A stretch of DNA of 64,000 nucleotides from Pseudomonas jinjuensis (GCF_900103845.1 NZ_FNIJ01000001.1:367659-431658), one strand, 5' to 3'. Counted from the first letter of the stretch, positions 1 to 8,269 are shown. The notes: a model not told the origin generated them from the letters alone. A program made the numbers and translations.

Positions 1-1273
1 CCGCCATGCTCAGCGCGGCGGTTTCCCGCAGCAGGAAGGAGCACAGCGCGACTATGCCCAGCGCGAAGGCGCCGTACAGCGAAACGCCCAGGGTGTCGTG
101 GCCGGTGGCGATGAGGATCGCCGTGGCCGCGCTGGATGCGGTGCCGCCGCCCAGCGCCGCGCCGATCTGGTAGCAGGCGGACATCCCCGAATAGCGCATC
201 GACTGCGGGAACTGCTCGGCGAGGAAGGCCGGGATCGGGCCCTGGGTCGCGCCCATGAAGGCGCCCACCGCGATGTAGGCCGCGCAGGAGAGCGGCAGGC
301 TGTGCTGGTTTACCAGCGGGAAGAAGGCGAACAGCCCCAGCGCCATGATCACGCAGCCGAGGATCATCACCCTGCGCCGACCGAGGCGGTCGGAGAGGAG
401 GGCGAACAGCGGCGCGGTGATGACGATGGCGACGGACAGCGCCAGGTCGAACATCAGCGCCTCCGTGCTGCCGTAGCCGACCTGGGTGGCGTAGGCGAGG
501 AAGAAGGTGCTGCCGATGTAGGCGATGGTCACGTAGCCGAAGGCGATGCCGGTGCACAGCAGCATCTCCCGCGGACGCGAACGCAACGCCTCGACCAGCG
601 GGATGTGCGCCGGCTCCCGGTGCTCCAGGGCCTTCTTCTGCGCCGGGTTCTGCAGGCGCGCGTAGAGGCCGATCAGCACCAGCACGCCGCCGAGCCAGAA
701 CGGGATGCGCCAGGCGAAGCTGGCCAGGTCGTCGTCGAAGGCGGTGCTGACGATGGCGAACACCGCCGCGCCGAGGATGCCGCCGATGCCGATGCCCATG
801 CTCGTGAAGCTGCCCCACAGGCCGCGCTTGCCGGGCGGCGCCGACTCGATGCCGAACAGCGCCGCGCCGCCCCATTCGCCGCCGGCGGCGAAGCCCTGGA
901 TCAGCCGCAGCAGCACCAGCAGCGCCGGCGCGGCGAGGCCGATGGAGGAGTAGCTGGGCAGGCAGCCGATCAGCAGGGTGCTCAGGCCCATCAGCAGCAG
1001 GGTGATGACCAGCGCCTTCTGCCGGCCGATGCGGTCGCCGTAGTGGCCGAAGACCATGCCGCCCAGCGGGCGGGCGAAGAAGCCGGAACCGAAGGCGCCG
1101 AACGCCACCAGGGTGGCGGTGAGCGGGTCCATGTCGGGGAAGAACACCTGCGGGAAGACCAGCGCCGCCGCCGTCCCGTAGATCACGAAATCGTAGAACT
1201 CCAGCGCCGTGCCCATGCCGGAGACGAAGAACGTCCGCAGCGCGGAGGGCGCCGCCTGATTGTCGTTGGTCAT
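1..1273 (-). CDS. MFS metabolite:H+ symporter, partial at the left edge
   Basis: Inner-membrane transporter of the metabolite:proton symporter branch of the major facilitator superfamily (ShiA/ProP-like). The frame opens at an ATG at 1273 (MTNDNQAAPSALR) and stays open to base 1, about 424 residues. The N-terminal TM1 stretch (MGTALEFYDFVIYGTAAAL), the GHYGDRIGRQKAL loop between TM2 and TM3 and the AAGGEWGG motif in TM5 are diagnostic of this branch. The last visible residues (FLLRETAALSMA) sit where the final helix and short tail of such proteins normally lie, so only a few residues should be missing. It is the last gene of a minus-strand unit with the hydrolases at 1345-2421 and 2488-4215, which suggests it imports their substrate or product. 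The substrate is not predictable. Confidence 0.85.
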   Translation of the reverse strand, partial: MTNDNQAAPSALRTFFVSGMGTALEFYDFVIYGTAAALVFPQVFFPDMDPLTATLVAFGAFGSGFFARPLGGMVFGHYGDRIGRQKALVITLLLMGLSTLLIGCLPSYSSIGLAAPALLVLLRLIQGFAAGGEWGGAALFGIESAPPGKRGLWGSFTSMGIGIGGILGAAVFAIVSTAFDDDLASFAWRIPFWLGGVLVLIGLYARLQNPAQKKALEHREPAHIPLVEALRSRPREMLLCTGIAFGYVTIAYIGSTFFLAYATQVGYGSTEALMFDLALSVAIVITAPLFALLSDRLGRRRVMILGCVIMALGLFAFFPLVNQHSLPLSCAAYIAVGAFMGATQGPIPAFLAEQFPQSMRYSGMSACYQIGAALGGGTASSAATAILIATGHDTLGVSLYGAFALGIVALCSFLLRETAALSMA

Positions 1274-1312
1274 TTGCCTTACCTTTCTTGTACTTGTCGG
1301 GGCCATGCGCGA

Positions 1313-1332
1313 AGCCGCCGTTTCCGGCGGCT
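1313..1332. terminator. Intergenic hairpin between the C45 hydrolase and MFS genes
   Basis: Perfect 8-bp GC-rich stem (AGCCGCCG / CGGCGGCT) with a TTTC loop. No T-run follows on the minus strand, so it is more likely an mRNA-stabilising or attenuating hairpin within the unit than a strong terminator. Confidence 0.35.
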
Positions 1333-1344
1333 CGCAGTTGGGCG

Positions 1345-2421
1345 CTAGAAGCGCTGGTAGCCGTTCGCGGCGAGGAACTTCGGATTGCCGGCGGCGTATT
1401 CCAGCGCGCAGTTCCCGGTATCGATGGCGATGGTCAGCAGGGTCTCCCAGCGCTCGGTGGCCGGCAGGCCGGGGTCCGGGGTGAAGCAGATCGGCGCGTT
1501 CTCGCCGGCGGCGCCGCACATGGCGTCGGCGCGGGCGCGCAGGTCGGCGGTGGTCATCCGTTCGAGCTGCGCGTTCACATGGTCGAGACGGGCGTAGGTG
1601 GTGGAGACGTCGGCGGTGCGCTCGCCGAGGGTCAGGCCGGCATCGAGGAAGTGGTTGGTGTGGGTGATCCAGCCATCCGCGCGCGGCGGCACCGCGGCGA
1701 TGGCCTGCGGCGACATCTCGATGCTCGCCACCCGCGGCGACGCATCCTCGCGGGAGAACACCGTCAGCACGGTGGAAGCGCTGACCCGCGCGGAGCGGGC
1801 GAGGGCGATGGCTTCGTCGACGCTGGTCGCCTCCTCGAGGATGCGCCGGGCGATGGCGTGCACCGGCACCCCGGCGCTGCCGTCGTCGCTGGCGTGGTGC
1901 AGGATGTTGAAGTGCAGGCCGAGGCCGGCGCTGTTCACGCCGATCTTGCCGAGCATGCCGAATTCGGTGAACAGCTTGACGCTGTGGCCGGCGCTGCCAA
2001 CGAGCTGCAGCATGAGGCCGTGGGGCACCAGCGAATCGTGCCAGTCCCAGGTCTGGATGGTCCGCGGAAGCTGCGCGCCCCGCGGGGCGAACACGGCGGT
2101 GGAGCATTCGCCTTCCTTCGAGGCCGGCATCACCGCGAGGATCTCGGTGCGCGCATTCAGGCTCGCCAGTTGCCAGAGGGGCAACTGCGCCGCGTCGGCC
2201 ACCGCCGCCACTTCCTGCGCCAGGGCCGGGCTCCATGCCTCCAGGCTGCCCAGGCTGGCTTCGCCGAGGCTGCGCACGCGCTCCGGCTCCACGCCGACCT
2301 GGGTGAAGAAGTCGAGGTAGAGCGAGGTGGTGTGGCGGATCTGCTCCGCCCATTGCTCACCGATCTGGCGCCCACGGGCCTGCGGGTCTCGGGTTTCGGT
2401 GACGAAGGTATGGACTTTCAC
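1345..2421 (-). CDS. C45-family autoproteolytic acyltransferase/hydrolase (penicillin acyltransferase-like)
   Basis: Ntn-hydrolase of the acyl-CoA:6-aminopenicillanate acyltransferase (peptidase C45) family, 358 aa. In this family the proenzyme cleaves itself before a cysteine that becomes the N-terminal nucleophile. Here the likely residue is Cys106 in EGECSTAVF, followed by the family-typical TIQTWDWHDS about 20 residues later. I chose a GTG start at 2421 (VKVHTFVTET) because an AGG lies about 10 bases upstream; the open frame extends further to 2478 but that region has no ribosome site and would reach the end of the amidohydrolase gene. The residue before Cys is Glu rather than the usual Gly. 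The context (exported amidohydrolase upstream, symporter downstream) suggests use of an amide or N-acyl compound. The substrate is unknown. Confidence 0.75.
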   Translation of the reverse strand: MKVHTFVTETRDPQARGRQIGEQWAEQIRHTTSLYLDFFTQVGVEPERVRSLGEASLGSLEAWSPALAQEVAAVADAAQLPLWQLASLNARTEILAVMPASKEGECSTAVFAPRGAQLPRTIQTWDWHDSLVPHGLMLQLVGSAGHSVKLFTEFGMLGKIGVNSAGLGLHFNILHHASDDGSAGVPVHAIARRILEEATSVDEAIALARSARVSASTVLTVFSREDASPRVASIEMSPQAIAAVPPRADGWITHTNHFLDAGLTLGERTADVSTTYARLDHVNAQLERMTTADLRARADAMCGAAGENAPICFTPDPGLPATERWETLLTIAIDTGNCALEYAAGNPKFLAANGYQRF

Positions 2422-2487
2422 TGCGGGTGTACCTGTTCGGATTGACGAAAAAACGCCGCCGGAGCGCCCCGGCGGCAAGGCGAGGGA

Positions 2488-4215
2488 TCAGGGATTGCGG
2501 GCGAAGACTTCGCGGCCGGCGAACCAGGTGCGCAGTACCCGGGTGTCGCGCAGGGCTTCCGCTTCGGCCTGGAACACGTCGCGATCGAGCAGGATCATGT
2601 CGGCCTGCTTGCCGGGCTTCAGCGAGCCGATGCTGTCGTCCAGGCGGATCGCGCGGGCGGCGTTGAGGGTGTAGGCCTGGAACATGGTCTCGCGGTCGAT
2701 GGCCTCGTCGGCGTTCAGCACGCCTTCCGGCCCCTTGCGGCTGAGCGCCTGGTAGATGGCCGGCCACGGATCGGGGGTGGTGATCGGCCAGTCGCTGGCG
2801 CCGGCGATGGTGGCGCCGTTCTTCAGCAGCGAATGCGCCGGGTACTGGTAGCGGAAGGCGGTGTCGCTGACGTAGGGCTTGACCAGGTCGACGCTGAGCT
2901 CGTCGGCGCTGGCCCAGAACAGCTGCATCGAGGCGATCACGTCGAGCGGCCTGAAGCGCGCGAAGTCCTGCGGACTGACCATCTGCAGGTGGGTGATGGA
3001 GTGGGGAATGCCGCTGCTGCGCGCCTTGCGGGCGTGCTCGATGGCGTTCAGCGATTCGCGCACCGCGCGGTCGCCGATGGCGTGCACGTGCACCAGCCAG
3101 CCGCGGGCATCGGCGGCGTCGACCAGCGCGCCGAAGCCCTCGGGATCGAACAGCAACTCGCCGCTCTTCTCCGAGCCCCTGTAGGGTTCGAGCATGGCCG
3201 CGCTGTGCGCCGGGTGCTCGGCGACGCCGTCGGCGAAGACCTTGATGCCGGGCAGGGTCAGGTTGGGCACGCCCCGGAACTGCTGGCGCACCTTGTCCAG
3301 TTCGTCGAGGTCGGCCGGTTTGGCTTTCGAGTCGGCCATCAGCAGCGCGGCGACGTGGGCGCTGAGTTCGCCCTTCTGCGCCAGCGTGCGGTAGGTCGGC
3401 AGCACGCCGAGGGAATTGTTGCCGATCGGGCCGCCGGGGATTTCGTTGGCCAGCGGGTCCATCCAGGCGGTGATGCCGAGGCTGTTGTAGTAGCGCAGCG
3501 CATCCCGCGCGCCGGTCAGCAGTTCCTCGTCGCTCGGCAGCGGCAGCAGTTCCTGCGCGGCGTACAGGCCGGCGTCGACGAGGAAGCCGTTGGGGCGGCC
3601 GTCCGGGTGATGACCGATGGTGGCGAGTTCCTCGCCCTTCAGGCTCTTCACCCTGGCGGCGTCGATGCCGGCGCGCTTCAGCATGGCCTGGTTGGCCCAG
3701 CCGGTGTGGAAGTCCCAGCCGGCGAAGAGGATCGGCGTGGCGGCCCACTCGCCGGCGTTGAAGCGCCGTTCCAGTTCGTCGAGCCGGTCCCAGTAGCTGG
3801 TCGGCAGGCCGCCCACCACGAGGAATTCCCCGCGACGCGCCTTGCCGTCGTCGCGCCACTGGCGCAGGCGCTGCTCCAGTTCGTCGAGAGGCAGCAGCTT
3901 GCCGTCGAGATTGGCCTGGTGCATCTGCAGCCCGCCCTTGGCGACGTGGGCGTGGGAGTCGATGAAGCCCGGCATCAGCACCTTGCCGTCGAGGTCGAGG
4001 ACCCGGGTCGACGGCTGTTTCAGGCGCAGCACCTCGGCGTCGGAACCCACCGCCAGCAGCTTGCCGTCCTCCACCGCCACCGCCTGCTGCAGGGGCTGGC
4101 CCGGTTCGGCGGTGTAGACCCTGGCGTTGTGCAGGATCAGGTCGACAGCGGCCATAGTTTCCAACGGGGAACAGGCGAGCGCGCTGGTGAGCAGCAAGGG
4201 GAAGATCGGCTTCAT
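2488..4215 (-). CDS. Exported metal-dependent amidohydrolase (YtcJ-like)
   Basis: 575-aa amidohydrolase superfamily protein of the Amidohydro_3/YtcJ type. An N-terminal signal peptide (MKPIFPLLLTSALACSPL..TMAA) implies a periplasmic or outer location. The mature part begins with the beta-sandwich (DLILHNARVYTAEPG) and the metal-binding HxH in PGFIDSHAHV near residue 90; later metal ligands are in the HVHAIGD and GASDWP segments; the C-terminal sandwich closes with KQADMILLDRD. It is the first gene of a minus-strand unit with the C45 hydrolase and MFS symporter, divergent from the LysR gene, which is the usual arrangement for a regulator controlling its neighbour. The substrate is unknown; characterised relatives hydrolyse cyclic amides, ureas or N-acyl compounds. 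Confidence 0.82.
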   Translation of the reverse strand: MKPIFPLLLTSALACSPLETMAAVDLILHNARVYTAEPGQPLQQAVAVEDGKLLAVGSDAEVLRLKQPSTRVLDLDGKVLMPGFIDSHAHVAKGGLQMHQANLDGKLLPLDELEQRLRQWRDDGKARRGEFLVVGGLPTSYWDRLDELERRFNAGEWAATPILFAGWDFHTGWANQAMLKRAGIDAARVKSLKGEELATIGHHPDGRPNGFLVDAGLYAAQELLPLPSDEELLTGARDALRYYNSLGITAWMDPLANEIPGGPIGNNSLGVLPTYRTLAQKGELSAHVAALLMADSKAKPADLDELDKVRQQFRGVPNLTLPGIKVFADGVAEHPAHSAAMLEPYRGSEKSGELLFDPEGFGALVDAADARGWLVHVHAIGDRAVRESLNAIEHARKARSSGIPHSITHLQMVSPQDFARFRPLDVIASMQLFWASADELSVDLVKPYVSDTAFRYQYPAHSLLKNGATIAGASDWPITTPDPWPAIYQALSRKGPEGVLNADEAIDRETMFQAYTLNAARAIRLDDSIGSLKPGKQADMILLDRDVFQAEAEALRDTRVLRTWFAGREVFARNP

Positions 4216-4322
4216 CGGGTTGGCCTTCGGTTTTTGTTAGTCTGTAGCGAAGGCTAAACAACCGGTGGCGATTGAAGAATGCCATCTCCCGCACAACTTC
4301 TGTGCCTGTCAGGAATAGATCG

Positions 4323-5234
4323 ATGGACAAACTGAGCGCCCTGACCATGTTCGTCGCCACCGCCGAGTACGGCAATTTCAGCCGCGCCGCCGAGCAACTG
4401 GGGAGGACGCCTTCCGCCCTGACCAAGGCCGTGGCGCAGCTGGAGGACGAGCTGGGCGCGCGGCTGTTCGAGCGCACCACCCGACGGATGGCGCTGACCG
4501 AAGCCGGTCATCTCTACCTGGAAGGCGCGCGTCAGGCGCTGATGCAGCTGCGCCTGGCCAGCGAGGGCGTCGAGCAGCTGCAGCACGAACTGCGCGGCAG
4601 CCTGCACATCACCGCGCCGCCGTCGTTCGGCCCGGCCTTCCTCACCCGGGTGTGCTGCCGCTTCATGCGCGACCATCCGCAGGTGAACCTGGAAGTGGAA
4701 TTGAGCGATACCTATGTCGACCTGGTGGAAGGCGGCTGCGATCTCGCCCTGCGCGACGGTCCCACCGACCTGCCCGGCGTCATCGCCCAGCCGCTGGTGG
4801 AGAACCGCATCCTGCTCTGCGCGAGCCCGGCCTACCTGCAGCGCAAGGGTGGCGACGTGACCCTGGAGAACTACCAGCAGCACGACTGGCTGATCTTCCG
4901 CCACCCGCTGCTCAACCGGCATTTCTGGTGGGTGACCCAGGGCGACCAGCGCATCCGCCTGACCCAGCCGGTCCCGCGCCTGGCCAGCGACAACTACGAC
5001 TTCCTCCTTGCCTGCCTGCTGGACGGCCAGGGGCTGCAGTTCATCCCGCAATGGAGCGCCGCGCCCTACCTGGCGCGCGGGGAACTGCTGGAGGTGATGC
5101 CGGAGTACTGGCGCGAACCCAGCGACTTCGGGCCGTGGGTCTACATGCTCTACCTGTTCCACCGGCGCAATACGCGGAAGGTGAAGGTGTTCATCGAATA
5201 CCTGAAGGAGCACTGGCGGGAGCGGAGCCTTTGA
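4323..5234 (+). CDS. LysR-family transcriptional regulator
   Basis: 303-aa LysR-type regulator. An N-terminal winged HTH (residues about 1-60, MDKLSALTMFVATAEYGNFS then ARLFERTTRRMALTEAG) is followed by an effector-binding domain that starts near residue 90 (LHITAPPSFGPAFLTRV). The start at 4323 has an AGGAA ribosome site about 10 bases upstream; the open frame extends to 4272 but without support. It is transcribed away from the amidohydrolase, with the promoters in the about 107-base gap. By the usual LysR pattern it probably regulates that unit and itself. The effector is unknown. Confidence 0.9.
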   Translation: MDKLSALTMFVATAEYGNFSRAAEQLGRTPSALTKAVAQLEDELGARLFERTTRRMALTEAGHLYLEGARQALMQLRLASEGVEQLQHELRGSLHITAPPSFGPAFLTRVCCRFMRDHPQVNLEVELSDTYVDLVEGGCDLALRDGPTDLPGVIAQPLVENRILLCASPAYLQRKGGDVTLENYQQHDWLIFRHPLLNRHFWWVTQGDQRIRLTQPVPRLASDNYDFLLACLLDGQGLQFIPQWSAAPYLARGELLEVMPEYWREPSDFGPWVYMLYLFHRRNTRKVKVFIEYLKEHWRERSL

Positions 5235-5256
5235 TTCGGTAGGAATCGCGCTCCAT

Positions 5257-5338
5257 CGATCGAGCATCGTGCCGTGCGGAAGGTGGATGAAAAAAGCCTC
5301 ATCCACCCTGCGCCAGCCGGCAACACCGTCGTTCATCG
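5257..5338. repeat. Direct repeat copy 1, REP-like hairpin element
   Basis: An ~82-bp sequence almost identical to 6076-6158, in the same orientation, the two copies flanking the HTH-nucleotidyltransferase gene. Its core is a hairpin with stem GGTGGATGA / TCATCCACC around an A-rich loop. The two copies differ by a few substitutions and one indel. Confidence 0.85.
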
Positions 5339-5392
5339 CCCATGCGTTCGAACCGATGAATCGCGCCGCCAATATGGATCACTTCCCCATCT

Positions 5393-5430
5393 GTTGCCTT
5401 TTGGGCTACAAATGTTGCTGTTAAGGCAAC
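5393..5430. promoter_or_regulatory. Inverted repeat upstream of the HTH-nucleotidyltransferase gene
   Basis: Perfect 8-bp arms GTTGCCTT (5393-5400) and AAGGCAAC (5423-5430), 22 bases apart, ending 15 bases before the start codon at 5446. Position and symmetry suit an autoregulatory operator for the ArsR-like HTH of the downstream gene. This is inference only. Confidence 0.45.
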
Positions 5431-5445
5431 GAAATTGGAGTGGGC

Positions 5446-6042
5446 ATGTCTCTGGCGACCTTGTTGTTCAGCGATTATCGGCGAAAGGTGCTGGGGCTGC
5501 TGTTGCTGCATCCCGAGGCGCGTTATCACCTGAGGGAGATTTCCCGCCTTACCGGAACCCAGCCGGGCACGCTCACGCGCGAACTGGGCAAGCTGGCCGA
5601 TGCCGGCGTGTTGCTGAAGGAGCGCCAGGGCAATCAACTGCTCTATTCGGCGAACCGGGAATGCCCGGTCTTCGAGGAGTTGGCGAGCATCCTCCGCAAG
5701 ACCAGCGGGCTCGCCGATGTCCTGCGGGAAGCGCTGCTGGGGATCGCCGAACAGGTGGAGGCAGCTTTCGTGTTCGGCTCGATGGCCAGCGGCAAGGCTT
5801 CCGCCAGCAGCGATATCGACCTGATGCTGATCGGCGATTGCGGCTTCGCGGATGTGGTCGAGCGGCTGTACCCGCTGCAGGCGCAGTTGCGTCGTGAGAT
5901 CAACCCCAAGGTCTACAGCGTGGCTGAATGGCAGAATCTGGTCGTTCAGCAGGGGGCGTTCGTTCGGGATGTCCTCGGCAAGTCCCGGCTGTTCGTATTG
6001 GGTAGCGAGGACGAACTCCACATGATCGGAGCACAAGGATGA
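5446..6042 (+). CDS. HTH plus minimal nucleotidyltransferase (MNT antitoxin-like) protein
   Basis: 198-aa protein. Residues about 1-70 form an ArsR-like winged helix (HLREISRLTGTQPGTLTREL, then a wing with LLYSANRECPVF). Residues about 100-190 form a DNA polymerase beta-type nucleotidyltransferase with GSMASGKASASSDIDLMLIG, giving the GS at 111-112 and the two catalytic Asp at about 123 and 125. The start at 5446 has GGAG five to six bases upstream. Such HTH-MNT proteins usually precede a HEPN-like partner gene in a two-gene toxin-antitoxin-like unit. Here the next ORF starts in an overlapping ATGA but is cut off by a repeat (see 6039-6110), leaving this gene orphaned. It may act as a DNA-binding regulator or as an NMP-transferase antitoxin; the exact role is unknown. 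Confidence 0.75.
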   Translation: MSLATLLFSDYRRKVLGLLLLHPEARYHLREISRLTGTQPGTLTRELGKLADAGVLLKERQGNQLLYSANRECPVFEELASILRKTSGLADVLREALLGIAEQVEAAFVFGSMASGKASASSDIDLMLIGDCGFADVVERLYPLQAQLRREINPKVYSVAEWQNLVVQQGAFVRDVLGKSRLFVLGSEDELHMIGAQG

Positions 6043-6110
6043 CTCTCGAAAATCTTCTCGGCCTGTCGCTGGAAGCGATCGAGCCATCGTGCCGTGCAGG
6101 AGGTGGATGA
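6039..6110 (+). pseudogene. Truncated partner (HEPN-like) of the HTH-MNT gene
   Basis: An ATG overlaps the stop of the HTH-MNT gene (ATGA). It opens a frame starting MTLENLLGLSLEAIEP, then runs into the repeat copy at 6076-6158, giving an arbitrary tail and a TGA at 6108-6110 after 23 residues. From memory the visible N-terminus matches the beginning of the small helical protein that normally follows HTH-MNT genes. The rest of the gene appears to have been lost where the repeat now sits. Confidence 0.5.
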
Positions 6111-6158
6111 AAAAAGCCTCATCCACCCTACGCCAGCCGGCACCACCGTCGTTCATCG
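6076..6158. repeat. Direct repeat copy 2, REP-like hairpin element
   Basis: Second copy of the ~82-bp element at 5257-5338, same orientation, containing the same GGTGGATGA / TCATCCACC stem. It interrupts the reading frame that begins at 6039, so one of the two copies probably arrived by insertion or by recombination that removed the 3' part of that gene. Confidence 0.85.
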
Positions 6159-6176
6159 TTCCCACGCGCGTGGGAA
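6159..6176. repeat. Short palindromic repeat
   Basis: Perfect 18-bp palindrome TTCCCACGCGCGTGGGAA directly abutting the repeat at 6076-6158. A related palindrome (GTTCCCACG...CGTGGGAAC) occurs after the first oxidase gene at 15046-15069. The rest of 6177-6368 shows no gene; it carries the leader of the DUF2790 gene. Confidence 0.6.
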
Positions 6177-6368
6177 TGCATCCCGGACGCTCCTGCGTCC
6201 TTTGCGGGACGTATCAATACAACGCCATCCCCGAACGCAACCCTCGATTATTGCAACCTGCGCACCAATCCCTTTCCAAAACCCCTCTGTGTGTCAGACG
6301 CGTCCTACACTAGATTGCAGGTGTGGCCGGGGCGCATCGCTCGTGGCCCGAACACCGGAGGTTCCACC

Positions 6369-6614
6369 ATGAAACGCACTTCACTCTGCCTGCTGGCTGC
6401 GCCGCTGATGCTGTACGGGATGGCTGCCGGCGCTGCCGAAACCCCAGTCGTCTACCAGTACGGCATGCAGCTCGACATCGACCATGTGATCAGCATCGAG
6501 CAGCCCAACGACCGTTGCGAAGTGAGCCCGGCGCAGATGACCTACGTCGACTCGAAAGGGCAGGTGCACGTCCTCGAATACCTGCGCCAGACCGAGATGT
6601 GCAGCGACGTCTGA
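6369..6614 (+). CDS. DUF2790 small exported protein
   Basis: 81-aa protein with a clear signal peptide (MKRTSLCLLAAPLMLYGMAAGAA) and a ~58-residue mature part matching the Pseudomonas DUF2790 pattern: YQYGMQLDIDHVIS, a Cys after the first strand, PAQMTYVDSKGQVHVLEYL and a C-terminal Cys. The two cysteines probably form a disulfide in the periplasm. The start at 6369 follows GGAGG by about 7 bases. It converges on gspF, whose stop lies 13 bases away on the other strand. Function is not established. Confidence 0.8.
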   Translation: MKRTSLCLLAAPLMLYGMAAGAAETPVVYQYGMQLDIDHVISIEQPNDRCEVSPAQMTYVDSKGQVHVLEYLRQTEMCSDV

Positions 6615-6626
6615 GTCCCGTCGTAC

Positions 6627-7817
6627 TCAGCGGATACTCCCGGCCAGTTCGAAGATCGGGATGTACATCAGGATGACGATGACGCCGATGATCAGGCCGA
6701 TGAAGGCCATCAGCAGCGGTTCGAACAGGCGCACGAACCATTCGATCCAGCGGCTGATCTCCTCGTCGTAGAAGTCGGCGGTGCGTTCCATCATCTTGCC
6801 GAGATTTCCCGACTGTTCGCCGGCCCGCAGCATGCGCAGCGAGACCGGGGTGGACAGGCCGTATTCCTCCAGCGCACGCGACAGCGCATAGCCCTCGCGG
6901 ATGCGGGCGGCGGCGTGGTCGAGGCGGCTGCGGGAGGCTGCGCCCAGCAGATTGCGCACCATGCCCATGGCGGTGACGATCGGGATGCCGCCCTGCAGCA
7001 GGATGCCCAGCGAGCGGTAGAAGCGCGCCAGTTCGTACATCAGCAGGCGCTGGTGCACCGCCGGGATCCTCTCCAGTTGCCGGCCGAGCAGGGCGCGGAA
7101 GCGTGGCTGGCGCCAGAGCAGGGCGAGCACCGCCAGGGCCAGCGCGGCGCCGCCGAACACTTCGGTCTGGTGCGCGTTGAGGAACAGCCCGGTATTCATC
7201 AGCACCCGCGACAGCCATGGCAGGTTCGAGCCCAGCCCTTCGAATACCAGGCTGAAGCGCGGCACCACGTAACCCATCAGGAACAGCATCACGCCGCCGC
7301 CGACGAGCAGCAGCAGCAGCGGGTAGACCGAGGCGCTGACGATCTTCTGCCGCACCTCGTCCATGCGGTTGCGGTAGGCCACGTAGCGGCCCAGCGCGTC
7401 GCCCACCGCGCCGGTCTTCTCGCTGGACTGCACCAGCGCCACGTACAGCGCCGGGAATATCGCCGGGAACTGGGTGAGCGCCTGGGAGAACGACTTGCCC
7501 TCGTAGAGCAGGCGCACCAGCTCTTCGAGGGTCTTGCGCGCGCCTGGCGAGGATTCCTTTTCCGCCAGGCTTTCCAGCGCGTCGATCAGCGGCAGGCCGG
7601 CGTTCAGCAGGGTGGTCAGTTCCTGGCTGAACAGCACCAGCGGGAACTGTTCCTTGCCGCGCAGGCTGGCCAGCGACCAGCGCTGTTCGTTGTGCAGCGC
7701 GAGGACCCGCACCCCCTGGTCCTCGGCCTGGCGCCGGGCGTCGGCCGCACTGTTGGCGTCGACCACCAGCGACACCACCCCGGACTGCTTTCCGACACCC
7801 TTCACGAGAAAGCGCAT
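6627..7817 (-). CDS. gspF: Type II secretion / type IV pilus inner-membrane platform protein GspF
   Basis: 396-aa polytopic inner-membrane platform protein that couples the cytoplasmic ATPase to pseudopilus assembly. It shows two T2SSF domains: a first with LFSQELTTLLNAGLPLIDAL (about residues 70-190), and a second with ARFYRSLGILLQGGIPIVTA (about 275-390), plus hydrophobic segments at about 165-190, 220-240 and 365-390. The start at 7817 (MRFLVKGVGKQSG) follows a G-rich site and lies 14 bases after the gspG stop. The upstream extension of the frame reads through gspG and is not real. It pairs with gspG here but is separated from its presumed ATPase (34341-36059) by 26 kb of oxidase and accessory genes. 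Confidence 0.9.
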   Translation of the reverse strand: MRFLVKGVGKQSGVVSLVVDANSAADARRQAEDQGVRVLALHNEQRWSLASLRGKEQFPLVLFSQELTTLLNAGLPLIDALESLAEKESSPGARKTLEELVRLLYEGKSFSQALTQFPAIFPALYVALVQSSEKTGAVGDALGRYVAYRNRMDEVRQKIVSASVYPLLLLLVGGGVMLFLMGYVVPRFSLVFEGLGSNLPWLSRVLMNTGLFLNAHQTEVFGGAALALAVLALLWRQPRFRALLGRQLERIPAVHQRLLMYELARFYRSLGILLQGGIPIVTAMGMVRNLLGAASRSRLDHAAARIREGYALSRALEEYGLSTPVSLRMLRAGEQSGNLGKMMERTADFYDEEISRWIEWFVRLFEPLLMAFIGLIIGVIVILMYIPIFELAGSIR

Positions 7818-7831
7818 GCCGATGCCCCCGC

Positions 7832-8269
7832 CTACTGCTGCCAGCTGTTCACGTCCGCGTTCTCGCCATCGCCGCCCGGCTGGCCGTCCTTGCCCAGCGA
7901 GCTGAGGTCGTAGTCGCCGTTGTCGCCCGGCGCCTTGTACAGGTAGTCGCGACCCCAGGGGTCCTTCGGTACGCTTTTCTGCAGGTACGGACCCTGCCAT
8001 TTCGCTTCGTCATTGGGGCGCACCACCAGCGCCTGCAGACCCTGTTCGGTGGAAGGGTAGTGGCCGAGTTCGAGGCGGTAGAGATCCAGCGCCTTGCCCA
8101 GGCTTTCCACCTGCGCACGGGCTACCTTTACTTCTGAGCGGCCCAGTTGGCTGAAGTACTTGGGCGCGACGATGCCGGCCAGCAGGCCGAGCACCACGAG
8201 CACGACGAGAAGTTCAAGCAGGGTGAAAGCACGCTGGCGGGAATGCGCGAACCGTGCGCGGTAATTCAT
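7832..8269 (-). CDS. gspG: Major pseudopilin GspG
   Basis: 145-aa major pseudopilin of a type II secretion system. It has a short basic leader, the class III signal around RAFTLLELLVVLVVLGLLAG with Glu at +5, and a C-terminal part typical of GspG (STEQGLQALV, GPYLQKSVPKDPWGRDYLY, and the Asp-rich calcium-site loop YDLSSLGKDGQPGG). The residue before the cleavage site is Ala rather than the usual Gly. The start at 8269 has a strong GGAGG. No prepilin peptidase gene is in the window, so a PilD/XcpA encoded elsewhere must process it. Confidence 0.92.
   Translation of the reverse strand: MNYRARFAHSRQRAFTLLELLVVLVVLGLLAGIVAPKYFSQLGRSEVKVARAQVESLGKALDLYRLELGHYPSTEQGLQALVVRPNDEAKWQGPYLQKSVPKDPWGRDYLYKAPGDNGDYDLSSLGKDGQPGGDGENADVNSWQQ

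Noticed and set aside
2833-4257. Plus-strand frame opposite the amidohydrolase gene
   Set aside because: No recognisable motifs, skewed composition, fully opposite a gene with clear metal-binding motifs and a signal peptide.
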